Source of the DNA: an uncultured Flavobacteriales bacterium
GTDB taxonomy: Bacteria; Bacteroidota; Bacteroidia; Flavobacteriales_D; Crocinitomicaceae
Reading direction: 5' to 3'
NCBI GenBank assembly: GCA_903879765.1
Contig: CAIRMS010000135.1
Span: 1-17,041, forward strand
Length of the DNA: 17,041 bases
Part shown: one piece after another, positions 7,590-14,754 of the stretch
Numbering within the stretch: the first letter of the stretch is position 1
Layout: every line of letters begins with the position of its first letter
Position numbers and translations under genes: made by a program
The notes under the pieces: generated by a model
What the model saw: the letters and a program-made list of their open reading frames with translations, nothing else
Told to the model about the DNA's origin: nothing
Database searches by the model: none

Positions 7590-7964
7590 TTATCGTCTCG
7601 AATCAATCAAGCGTTCAATCACCATTGCTGTAATTCGTTTATCGAAATCGGATTTGTTCAATTGGTATTGTTGAAATTCTTCACTGGTCATAAGTCCGGT
7701 AACCATACCAATAAACTGATATTTAATTCCTGTATTCTTTGCGAAAACGTTTTTCACCTCAGCGCGTTGTTCTTCTTGAATCGTTCGTTTGAAACAATGA
7801 TCGAGAATGACATTGGATTTTGATTCAATAACAAACATGTCATGTTGAAACTTCAGAATGGGACGTAAAACTTCGTTTTGAAAACGTTCGATTGGCGCTG
7901 CATGTTCATTTTCAGTGAATACGTCTGGACGTAAGTTTTGAAGGAGTTCAGTTTCTCTAGACAT
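7590..7964 (-). CDS. Small conserved Bacteroidota protein (family often labelled 'glyoxalase')
   Basis: The protein has 124 residues, is charged and soluble, and has no cysteine-rich or membrane segment. Its middle, IERFQNEVLRPILKFQHD, resembles a small family I know from flavobacterial genomes, where annotators often write 'glyoxalase'. I see none of the metal-binding His/Glu pattern of real glyoxalase I proteins, so that label should not be trusted. The frame is open to 7982, but ATG 7964 (MSRETELLQ) fits better because it starts one base after the stop of the upstream gene (TAATATG). It is the last gene of the mazG operon. The C terminus (FDKRITAMVIERLIDSRR) is helical and basic. Function unknown. 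Confidence 0.65.
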   Translation of the reverse strand: MSRETELLQNLRPDVFTENEHAAPIERFQNEVLRPILKFQHDMFVIESKSNVILDHCFKRTIQEEQRAEVKNVFAKNTGIKYQFIGMVTGLMTSEEFQQYQLNKSDFDKRITAMVIERLIDSRR

Positions 7965-7965
7965 A

Positions 7966-8517
7966 TTATTCAGATAAATCAAGGGTGGAATAGTTCACAA
8001 GGAATTCTTCCATGTAAGCGGTCATGCGTTCATCGTCACTATTTCGAGCGAACAATACGTGCTTGCATTTCGGTAAACTTTCTGCGAGACGTGCCACGAA
8101 TCCTTTTTGTCCTGCACGCATTTGATCATCCATGTTTAATACGATGAATAATTTCAATTTTTTGATGTTAAAGCCATTCTGAAAATACATTTCGCACACG
8201 CGTCGTGTTGTTCCAACAATGATTTCTGTACCATCGAATAAATCGTTTCGTTGTTTGAGCTTATTTCCTTTTTCCACGACTAAATCAACGGTCAGGTCTT
8301 TTGCTTTCGCTGCCTTTTGAAAGTATTCTTCGATGTGACGCGCATCATCATTGTTTGCACAAACGATAATGGCACGTGGAGAACCTTCTTCCGGATGAAG
8401 AATAATATCATCGACAATTGGCCACAAATGATCTAAGTATTCTTCTGGTTCGGCATGAACCACAAGAGAAGATCTAGATTTTAATTGTTTGATGACTTGA
8501 TCGATTAAATCGCTCAT
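7966..8517 (-). CDS. Degenerate DEAD-box-like RecA domain protein, ATPase motifs lost
   Basis: The protein has 183 residues and aligns by eye with the first RecA-like domain of DEAD-box RNA helicases, in the right order. Residues 48-53 (RAIIVC) correspond to the motif Ia strand, EIIVGTTRRVCEMYFQ (98-112) to motif Ib (usually ATPGRL), and KLKLFIVLNMDDQM to motif II. However, the Walker A loop is absent: the equivalent segment near residues 18-32 has no GxGKT. DEAD is replaced by NMDD (128-131), and motif III SAT is replaced by ARN (157-159). There is no second RecA domain. Catalysis of ATP hydrolysis is therefore unlikely, and a binding or scaffold role is my inference. Its ATG overlaps the mazG stop (ATGA) and the next gene starts one base after its own stop. 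Confidence 0.65.
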   Translation of the reverse strand: MSDLIDQVIKQLKSRSSLVVHAEPEEYLDHLWPIVDDIILHPEEGSPRAIIVCANNDDARHIEEYFQKAAKAKDLTVDLVVEKGNKLKQRNDLFDGTEIIVGTTRRVCEMYFQNGFNIKKLKLFIVLNMDDQMRAGQKGFVARLAESLPKCKHVLFARNSDDERMTAYMEEFLVNYSTLDLSE

Positions 8518-8843
8518 GGATTGATTTTTTTATTTGAAAGATGTCTGTCGGCATCTCGGATTGTTTTCTTTTTTAAATTTTCTTTAAGCGCTTGTTCCAA
8601 ATCAATATTTGTTTGGTTCGCAAGACACATCACAACGAAAAGCACGTCAGCTAATTCATCGCCTAGGTCCTTGTTTTTGTCGCTTTCTTTTTCACTTTGT
8701 TCTCCGTAACGTCGCGCCATAATTCTAGCAACTTCTCCTACTTCCTCCATGAGAATTGCGGTGTTCGTCAATTCGTCAAAATAACGGACACCAACCGTTT
8801 TGATCCATTCATCGATGGTTTTTTGTGCTTCTTGGATAGTCAT
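8514..8843 (-). CDS. MazG-family nucleotide pyrophosphohydrolase
   Basis: The protein has 109 residues and is a single-domain all-helical MazG-like enzyme, the class that hydrolyses (deoxy)nucleoside triphosphates to the monophosphate and pyrophosphate. The metal-binding signature is complete: EEVGE (Glu33, Glu34, Glu37), then GDELADVLF with Glu63 and Asp66. The MARRYGEQ stretch between them is typical of this branch. It is about the size of the dimeric or tetrameric single-domain forms, not the two-domain E. coli MazG. Which nucleotide it cleans up cannot be told. First gene of a tightly coupled minus-strand operon with the degenerate DEAD-like gene (4-base ATGA overlap) and a small unknown gene. 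Confidence 0.9.
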   Translation of the reverse strand: MTIQEAQKTIDEWIKTVGVRYFDELTNTAILMEEVGEVARIMARRYGEQSEKESDKNKDLGDELADVLFVVMCLANQTNIDLEQALKENLKKKTIRDADRHLSNKKINP

Positions 8844-8911
8844 AATCGGGAATAAAATTAGTCAAAAGGAATCGAACACGAATATTCCCTTTATTTTCCG
8901 TTTCTTTTTTC

Positions 8912-8919
8912 CAACTTTG
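8912..8919 (+). promoter_or_regulatory. Weak candidate -7 element for the aldehyde dehydrogenase gene
   Basis: CAACTTTG matches TAnnTTTG at all but the first base and lies 18 bases before the ATG at 8938. No convincing -33 element is seen; the upstream stretch is T-rich. It is the best promoter candidate in the 94-base gap between the divergent mazG and aldehyde dehydrogenase genes. Confidence 0.3.
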
Positions 8920-8937
8920 TAGCTCAAATGAAGTCAA

Positions 8938-10380
8938 ATGGAAAAGCTGCAAAATTTCATCAATGGGACCTATGTTCCACCGAAAAATGGACAATACATC
9001 GACAATTATGAACCGGCAACGGGACAAGTTTACGCTTTAATTCCGGATTCGGATGAAGAAGATGTGTTGGATGCAGTAGCAGCCGCTGAAAAAGCATTTC
9101 CTATTTGGTCTAAAATGTCGATTGAAGAGCGCAGTAAAATACTCGTTAGCCTCTCTGAAGGCATTGAAAAAAACATGGATGAATTTGTTCAAGCGGAAAG
9201 TCGGGACAACGGGAAACCTGTTTCGTTAGCAGCACACGTGGACATTCCTCGAGCGGTTTCGAATTTCCATTTCTTCGCGACAGCCATCACACATTTCGCT
9301 TCTGAATCACACCTCATGGAGGGAGTTGGCATCAACTTTACCACGCGCAAACCAATAGGCATCGTCGGATGTATTTCTCCGTGGAACTTACCTTTGTATT
9401 TGTTTTCTTGGAAAATCGCTCCGGCTTTAGCCGCAGGAAACTGCGTCATTGCCAAACCATCAGAAATCACACCATACACAGCTTACTTATTGGGAAGAAT
9501 TGCGCATGAAGCAGGAATGCCAGCAGGTGTATTAAATATTCTACACGGTACAGGACCCAAAGTTGGAGATGCCATTGTGAAACATCCTAAAATCAAAGCG
9601 ATTTCGTTTACGGGTGGAACCAAAACGGGGGAGTACATTGCTCGCACCGCAGGACCAATGTTCAAGAAATTATCTTTGGAATTAGGTGGAAAAAATGCTA
9701 ACATCATTTTTGCAGATTGTGATTTTGATGACATGCTAAGCACAACCATTCGTTCTTCTTTTGCCAATCAAGGTCAAATATGTTTGTGTGGATCACGCAT
9801 ATTTGTCGAACGTCCGATTTATGAGAAATTCAAAGAAGCATTTGTCGCCAAAGTATCGAAATCCAAGGTTTCTTTTCCGAGTGATCCAGATGCAAAATTG
9901 GGAGCAATCGTTTCAGAGTCGCACATGGAAAAAGTCCTTTCTTACATCGAATTAGCAAAACAAGAAGGAGGAACCGTATTAACGGGTGGGAAACGCGTTC
10001 ACCTGGCAGCGCCTTATGAACAAGGATATTACATTGAACCAACCATTATCGAAGGACTCGCTTACGATTGTCGAACCAACCAAGAAGAAATTTTCGGACC
10101 GGTGGTAACGATCACACCGTTTGACACAGAAGAAGAAGCGTTGATGATGGCTAATTCAACGGAATATGGATTAGCAGGAACCATTTGGACATCCAATTTG
10201 AACCGTGCACATCGTGTGGCAGATGAACTGCAATCTGGTATCGTTTGGGTGAATGCTTGGCTCGTTCGCGATTTAAGAACGCCATTCGGAGGAGTAAAAG
10301 CCTCGGGTGTAGGACGTGAAGGCGGATGGGAAGCACTACGATTCTTTACAGAAGCAAAAAATATTTTTATCAAGTACTGA
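8938..10380 (+). CDS. Aldehyde dehydrogenase, ALDH8A1 / 2-aminomuconic semialdehyde dehydrogenase-like
   Basis: This is a 480-residue NAD(P)-dependent aldehyde dehydrogenase that oxidises an aldehyde to its acid in the cytoplasm. The active site is complete: Asn150 in SPWNLPLY, Glu248 in LSLELGGKN, and nucleophile Cys282 in NQGQICLCGSR. The cofactor loop SFTGGTKTG and the C-terminal FGGVKASGVGREGG are also present. The NQGQICLC segment and the NAWLVRDLRTPFGGVK stretch look closest to ALDH8A1 and bacterial 2-aminomuconic or 2-hydroxymuconic semialdehyde dehydrogenases. That would suggest tryptophan/kynurenine or aromatic breakdown, but no other gene of those pathways is nearby, so the substrate is uncertain. 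The stop overlaps the ATG of the GH16 gene by one base (TGATG). Confidence 0.92.
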   Translation: MEKLQNFINGTYVPPKNGQYIDNYEPATGQVYALIPDSDEEDVLDAVAAAEKAFPIWSKMSIEERSKILVSLSEGIEKNMDEFVQAESRDNGKPVSLAAHVDIPRAVSNFHFFATAITHFASESHLMEGVGINFTTRKPIGIVGCISPWNLPLYLFSWKIAPALAAGNCVIAKPSEITPYTAYLLGRIAHEAGMPAGVLNILHGTGPKVGDAIVKHPKIKAISFTGGTKTGEYIARTAGPMFKKLSLELGGKNANIIFADCDFDDMLSTTIRSSFANQGQICLCGSRIFVERPIYEKFKEAFVAKVSKSKVSFPSDPDAKLGAIVSESHMEKVLSYIELAKQEGGTVLTGGKRVHLAAPYEQGYYIEPTIIEGLAYDCRTNQEEIFGPVVTITPFDTEEEALMMANSTEYGLAGTIWTSNLNRAHRVADELQSGIVWVNAWLVRDLRTPFGGVKASGVGREGGWEALRFFTEAKNIFIKY

Positions 10381-11633
10381 TGAGAAAATTGATCATTCTT
10401 TTTTTGTTCGCTGGGCAATTACATGCTCAGTTAGAGCCCCGCATGTTTCAGATCAAGACGGATGAAATTGTTTCATGGAATTATCATTTTGGTGATGATT
10501 TTGAAGGGGCAAATGTCGATGAATCAAAATGGCATAAGCGTTATCCTTGGGGTGGACTACTGGCTGATCAAAAACAATACGCTTCACCAGAAATGTTGAG
10601 TCAGCAAGAAGGTGTTTTGCATATGAAAGTCAATGAAAACAAAGGATTTTATCCGGTAGAAGATTGGATGATCAACCACGAAGAAGCGAAAAAACATGGT
10701 TTAGAAATCCAAGGGAATGGCGTTAAATTGGATTACTTGACCTCGTGCATTTGGAGCAAGCAATCGTTTCGTTATGGATATTTTGAAATCCGAGCGAAGG
10801 CTCCATCCGGACAAGGATTATGGCCAGCATTTTGGTTATTTGGACAAAATCAAAAAGATGAAATAGATTTCATGGAAATGAAAGGGGAACGTCCCAATGA
10901 AGTACACATCGATGTACATTGTCCGGATTCCTGTGAAAAGGTCTTCACAAAACCCTTCGGCTTACCCAAAAACTGGGGTGGATGGGTGAAAATGGACAAA
11001 AAACTAACGGATGAGTATGTAACCTATTCTGGTGTTTGGCTGCCAAATTCCTTAACGTATTATGTCAATGGTGTGCCCGTTTCTCATTATGCGGGTGATT
11101 TCGATACGCCGATGAATGTCATTGCAAATATGGCTGTAGCTCGCGACGGATTTGCGTTCAATCCCGGTCCAAATGAGAAAACGAAATTCCCAGCAGATTA
11201 TCAAGTCGATTACATTCGTGTTTGGAAATTAACTTCGGATAATGAGTATAAAGCAATTAAATTCCTTGGGACTAAGAAAACCACTCCCCTAAAATATCCT
11301 TGGAATTTTTGGAATGAAGGCGAAGATACTTCAGAACTGCAAATCAAGAAAAAAGTCCGCTATGTGTTTAATAAAAAACACGCAGCGAAAGAACTAGGGT
11401 TCCTTTCCTTTGTACCAATTCAACCTATGAAAGATCAAGCCGGCACATATCAATTGTTGTACAATGGCGTAAATCCAGCGGATGTGAAAATCACGGTGCA
11501 AGATGCATACCGTAACTTTTTCTCGCCGACACCTTTAAATGGTGGGTTTGTCTTCAATTTCCCTAAAAAAGGGGATTATCAAATTGTCATTGAATCTGGA
11601 AAAAACAAAAGCACTTTCAATTTTACAATTTGA
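10380..11633 (+). CDS. Secreted glycoside hydrolase family 16 protein with C-terminal extension
   Basis: GH16 enzymes are retaining endo-glycosidases acting on beta-1,3/1,4-glucans, laminarin, agar or related galactans. The start at 10380 gives a signal peptide (MRKLIILFLFAGQLHAQ, cut expected after Ala16) and 417 residues; the frame open further upstream is the end of the dehydrogenase gene. The catalytic signature EIDFME gives nucleophile Glu161, helper Asp163 and acid/base Glu166. Flanking GYFEIRAKAPSGQGLWPAFWLFG and the later VDYIRVWKL are also typical. Residues about 290-417 form a separate beta-rich tail I do not recognise; it lacks a clear T9SS sorting signature. The polysaccharide substrate cannot be told from sequence. 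Coupled to the dehydrogenase by a TGATG overlap, and it converges on the DUF4421 gene with an 11-base overlap. Confidence 0.9.
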   Translation: MRKLIILFLFAGQLHAQLEPRMFQIKTDEIVSWNYHFGDDFEGANVDESKWHKRYPWGGLLADQKQYASPEMLSQQEGVLHMKVNENKGFYPVEDWMINHEEAKKHGLEIQGNGVKLDYLTSCIWSKQSFRYGYFEIRAKAPSGQGLWPAFWLFGQNQKDEIDFMEMKGERPNEVHIDVHCPDSCEKVFTKPFGLPKNWGGWVKMDKKLTDEYVTYSGVWLPNSLTYYVNGVPVSHYAGDFDTPMNVIANMAVARDGFAFNPGPNEKTKFPADYQVDYIRVWKLTSDNEYKAIKFLGTKKTTPLKYPWNFWNEGEDTSELQIKKKVRYVFNKKHAAKELGFLSFVPIQPMKDQAGTYQLLYNGVNPADVKITVQDAYRNFFSPTPLNGGFVFNFPKKGDYQIVIESGKNKSTFNFTI

Positions 11634-12651
11634 TTCGGTCTAAGAAATCACTTTTTTTACTTTCCTTAATTGGGAATCGATAACCTCCCACGAGTTTAAT
11701 GGTGTAAAAGGATTGGCGGTAGATCAATTCATTAAAACGAATCGATTTATTGTCAAAATCTGTCACAACGAATAGAAAATGTTTAGGTGTGGTGTAGCCT
11801 CCCATGATCCGGATATCGTAACGAGGTGCGAGTCCTAAAAAGCCACGAAAATCACCGTTTACTTGGTAGTATTTTGCTTGAATGACTGGCCCGAATCCAG
11901 CCCAACCTGCGATCTGCCAGTTCTTGAAACGGTTCACATAAGCGTAACCTGGAACGAATCCAACATCGAAAGCAGAAAAGGTACTGCTCATTGTTTTGGA
12001 GTTTTGTTCATCTTGTAAAGCTGAGGGAATAAGCCCGCCATTTTTTGTGTCTACTCCAAAGAAGTTCATGGTTCCTTTCACGTACCACGTGTGTACTAAA
12101 TTCTTATAGTAGGAGCGTTTTCCGAGTAGAGCACCCATTTTAAAATCTTTGTTGTGGAAATACCACGCATTCGCCGAAATATTCAAGGATTGTATTTTGG
12201 GTTGAATGGAATTTCGATGAACCTCATCCAATGTGCTATCCCAGCGATTGGCATCTTGAATGGAAAATCCTTGTATGTATTTAAACTCGAAATCGTAATA
12301 TACTTTTTTGAAGCTGAAGTCCATTCCCAAGTTGTATTGTCTAGACCTGCCGTAATTGCTTGCATTGCGGATGTTGCCAATGTTTGGAATGCTCAAGCGA
12401 AGAACAAACCATTTGTAATTAAATCCCAATCTCAAGAAGGGCGCTAAGTTATTTTTAAAGGTAATTTTATTGATTTCGCTTGTTAAAGGATAATGTATTG
12501 TAAACGGAGCTGAGGTATATCCGGTCTCAGCTGAGATGATTTTCGCGTCGCTAAAATCCAAGATGTTTGGATTCGTTTGAGCAGGCAAATGCATTGTCAA
12601 CAAAAGACAAAGACTACTGATGAATGTCCTCAAGGTCCAAGATAAATGCAT
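11623..12651 (-). CDS. DUF4421-family probable outer-membrane protein
   Basis: A 342-residue exported protein of a Bacteroidota-specific family (DUF4421) of unknown function. From the ATG at 12651 it has a signal peptide (hydrophobic ISSLCLLLTM, cut expected after Ala24 in LPAQ). The remainder alternates polar and aromatic residues in short strands, such as RLGFNYKWFVLRLSIP, YNLGMDFSFKKVYYDFEFKYIQGF and IAGWAGFGPVIQAKYYQ, and ends with IKLVGGYRFPI, the look of an outer-membrane beta barrel. A TTG four codons upstream (12663) is an alternative start. The 5' end lies inside the 3' end of the oligopeptidase gene (38-base overlap), so it is probably expressed from that transcript. The family assignment is from memory. 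Confidence 0.75.
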   Translation of the reverse strand: MHLSWTLRTFISSLCLLLTMHLPAQTNPNILDFSDAKIISAETGYTSAPFTIHYPLTSEINKITFKNNLAPFLRLGFNYKWFVLRLSIPNIGNIRNASNYGRSRQYNLGMDFSFKKVYYDFEFKYIQGFSIQDANRWDSTLDEVHRNSIQPKIQSLNISANAWYFHNKDFKMGALLGKRSYYKNLVHTWYVKGTMNFFGVDTKNGGLIPSALQDEQNSKTMSSTFSAFDVGFVPGYAYVNRFKNWQIAGWAGFGPVIQAKYYQVNGDFRGFLGLAPRYDIRIMGGYTTPKHFLFVVTDFDNKSIRFNELIYRQSFYTIKLVGGYRFPIKESKKSDFLDRIKL

Positions 12652-14659
12652 ATACTTTTGCAATTTCTAATCGTTCGCTACTTCGTCCGGATCCTCCACC
12701 ATGACCTGCATCCATGTTACATTCAAAAACCAGTGGATTGTTATTCGTTCTCAAGGCGCGTAATTTTGCCACGTATTTCATCGGTTCCCAATACTGTACT
12801 TGCGAGTCATGATATCCTGTCGTGATAAACATCGCTGGATAATGCATGGAACGCACGTTGTCGTAAGGTGAATATTTCAACATGTATTCGTAAAATTCTT
12901 TTTCTTGTGGATTTCCCCATTCCTCCCATTCTCCGGTCGTCAATGGAATACTGACGTCTAACATCGTGGTTACCACATCGACAAATGGCACTTGGGAAAT
13001 TATTCCTTTCCACAAATATGGAGTCATGTTTGTGACTGCACCCATCAATAATCCACCGGCTGATCCACCCTGAGCATAAAACTTTGACACATCGCCATAG
13101 CCTTTCATGCTTAAGTATTCCGCCGCATTGATAAAGTCTGTAAAGGTGTTTATTTTCTTTGTGAATTTACCATCTTCATACCAATGTTCTCCCATATACT
13201 TGCTTCCGCGAATGTGCGCAACGGCATAGATGAATCCACGGTTGAGTAAACTGACGCGTGTCGCACTAAATACATCTGGAAGCGTATATCCATAGGATCC
13301 GTAACCATAAAGCAGACAGGGCGCTTTCGCTAAATCAATTCCTTTTTTATATACTAGGGAAACTGGAATGCGCGTTCCGTCATTTGCCAAGGCCCAAATG
13401 CGTTCGGATTGATAATCATTTGAATCAAAGTTGGGATCCAATAATTTTTTCTCAAACCAAATTGACTTTTCACCAGTTAAAACCGAATAACAATAAACCC
13501 TTGACGGAGTGGTCATCGAATTATAGGTGTAAAAAATGTCTGATGTTTCATAGGAATCATTGACCCCTAATCCAAGAAAATAGGTTTCTTCCTCGAAGGA
13601 AATATAACGCTCTTCTTTTTCGGTTTTGATTCTTAATTTGCGCAATCCATTCTGACGTTCTTCGATTAAAATGAAGTCCTTGAAAACAGAAATATCCTCT
13701 AAAAGGATCTGAGGATCATGCGCTACAAGTTCGTGGCATTGACTTAATTCCTCAGGAATCGATGCCGTAAATAGTATTTTTTTATTTGGAGCTTGTTCGT
13801 TGCTCAAAACGTAAAATCCAGTCTCGTGGTGACTGACTTCATAAATGTGTCCGGCAATTCGCGGCAAAAACACCTGTGCTTTTTCCCTTGGATTATTCGC
13901 GTCCACCATTGAAATTTCAGAGGTGGTTGAACTGTGACAAGCAATGAGAATAAATGCGTTGTCAATGGTTTTGCTGATGCTCACATAAAAGCGTTCATCA
14001 TCTTCCTGAAAAACAAGGATGTCTTCCGATTCTTTGGTTCCGAGTTGGTGTCTAAATACTTGGTATTCACGCAATGTCTCCGGATCCTTTTTGATGTAAA
14101 AAATCGTTTGATGGTCGTTCGCCCAAACAATGCTGCCATCGGTATCGTGGATGAGGTCCTCGTAGAAAGTTCCATCCGCATTCTTGCGAAATCGAATTTC
14201 ATATTTTCTGCGTCCCACAAAATCTTCGGAAATGGCCAGTGTTTGATCATCTAATGAAGGACTCCATTCGGCTAATTCATAGAATGCATGTCCTTCAGCA
14301 CGTCCGTTTTCATCTAAAAAAACTTTTTCTTCTTCCTTCTCCCAGCGGACAAGAATCGCATAGTCTTTCCCTTCTTGTTGTCTGATTTGATAGGTGTGTT
14401 CTTGTAAAATAAAGGGAGCACTCACATCGTTTGGATCGATGCGTGCGTCAAATTCATCCACAAGTCCTTGCACAAGTCCATTGATTGGCTCAAAATATGC
14501 CTCGCAATAGGAATTTTCTTCTTGCAAGTTGTCCAATACTTCTTTTGAATCACGTTGATTCATCCAAAAATAGGGATCGTTGCGTTGGTGTCCATGTTCG
14601 ATTAAAACATGAGGAACAGTCTTCGCAATTGGTTCAGTAAGCGTTGGTCTTTTGGACAT
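12614..14659 (-). CDS. ptrB: Oligopeptidase B (S9A prolyl-oligopeptidase family)
   Basis: A serine peptidase that cuts short peptides after basic residues. At 681 residues it matches the usual length of oligopeptidase B. Residues about 1-400 form the beta-propeller gate, beginning PHVLIEHGHQRNDPYFWMNQRD, typical of PtrB. The alpha/beta-hydrolase domain carries the catalytic triad: Ser533 in YAQGGSAGGLLMG, Asp618 in TGYHDSQVQYWEP, and His653 in DAGHGGGSGR. The segment YGYGSYGYTLPDVFS and the GEHWYEDGKFTKK motif are characteristic of the family. No signal peptide is visible, so it is probably cytoplasmic. The ATG at 14659 has an upstream -7 element at 14712-14719. The 3' end contains the start of the DUF4421 gene. 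Confidence 0.95.
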   Translation of the reverse strand: MSKRPTLTEPIAKTVPHVLIEHGHQRNDPYFWMNQRDSKEVLDNLQEENSYCEAYFEPINGLVQGLVDEFDARIDPNDVSAPFILQEHTYQIRQQEGKDYAILVRWEKEEEKVFLDENGRAEGHAFYELAEWSPSLDDQTLAISEDFVGRRKYEIRFRKNADGTFYEDLIHDTDGSIVWANDHQTIFYIKKDPETLREYQVFRHQLGTKESEDILVFQEDDERFYVSISKTIDNAFILIACHSSTTSEISMVDANNPREKAQVFLPRIAGHIYEVSHHETGFYVLSNEQAPNKKILFTASIPEELSQCHELVAHDPQILLEDISVFKDFILIEERQNGLRKLRIKTEKEERYISFEEETYFLGLGVNDSYETSDIFYTYNSMTTPSRVYCYSVLTGEKSIWFEKKLLDPNFDSNDYQSERIWALANDGTRIPVSLVYKKGIDLAKAPCLLYGYGSYGYTLPDVFSATRVSLLNRGFIYAVAHIRGSKYMGEHWYEDGKFTKKINTFTDFINAAEYLSMKGYGDVSKFYAQGGSAGGLLMGAVTNMTPYLWKGIISQVPFVDVVTTMLDVSIPLTTGEWEEWGNPQEKEFYEYMLKYSPYDNVRSMHYPAMFITTGYHDSQVQYWEPMKYVAKLRALRTNNNPLVFECNMDAGHGGGSGRSSERLEIAKVYAFILDLEDIHQ

Positions 14660-14711
14660 AAAAAGTGCATTCGAAGGACAAAAAACAGGTCATTCTGTGG
14701 ATGAGATTGCA

Positions 14712-14719
14712 CAAATTTA
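14712..14719 (-). promoter_or_regulatory. Candidate -7 element for ptrB
   Basis: On the minus strand TAAATTTG (14719 to 14712) fits TAnnTTTG and would start transcription near 14705, giving a leader of about 45 bases before the ptrB ATG. It lies 23 bases from the oppositely directed element at 14743-14750, so RNA polymerase binding at the two could interfere. No clear -33 TTG is present. Confidence 0.4.
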
Positions 14720-14742
14720 GTCAATATCTGCCTTTTATATTT

Positions 14743-14750
14743 TACCTTTG
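14743..14750 (+). promoter_or_regulatory. Candidate -7 element for the methyltransferase-mbnP operon
   Basis: TACCTTTG fits TAnnTTTG exactly and ends four bases before the GTG start at 14755. Transcription would begin at or beside the start codon, implying a leaderless message for the methyltransferase. No well-placed TTG is seen upstream. Confidence 0.4.
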
Positions 14751-14754
14751 AATA

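Noticed and set aside
7590..7964. Glyoxalase function for the 124-residue protein
   Set aside because: The metal-binding pattern and repeated vicinal-oxygen-chelate modules of glyoxalases are not visible; the name seems to be an inherited label.
8863..8870. Minus-strand TCCTTTTG upstream of mazG as a promoter element
   Set aside because: It lacks the conserved A of TAnnTTTG and has no clear -33 partner, so it was not listed as a feature.
10326..10379. Longer GH16 start at 10326
   Set aside because: The added codons lie inside the dehydrogenase gene and would bury the signal peptide that begins at 10380.
8938..10380. A kynurenine or aromatic degradation cluster around the ALDH8A1-like gene
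   Set aside because: No other gene of either pathway is within the window; the subfamily resemblance alone is not enough.
12653..12660. Plus-strand TACTTTTG, an exact match to the -7 consensus, inside the 3' end of ptrB
   Set aside because: It points antisense into ptrB with no plus-strand gene downstream. Several chance matches of this short motif are expected in 17 kb of AT-rich DNA.
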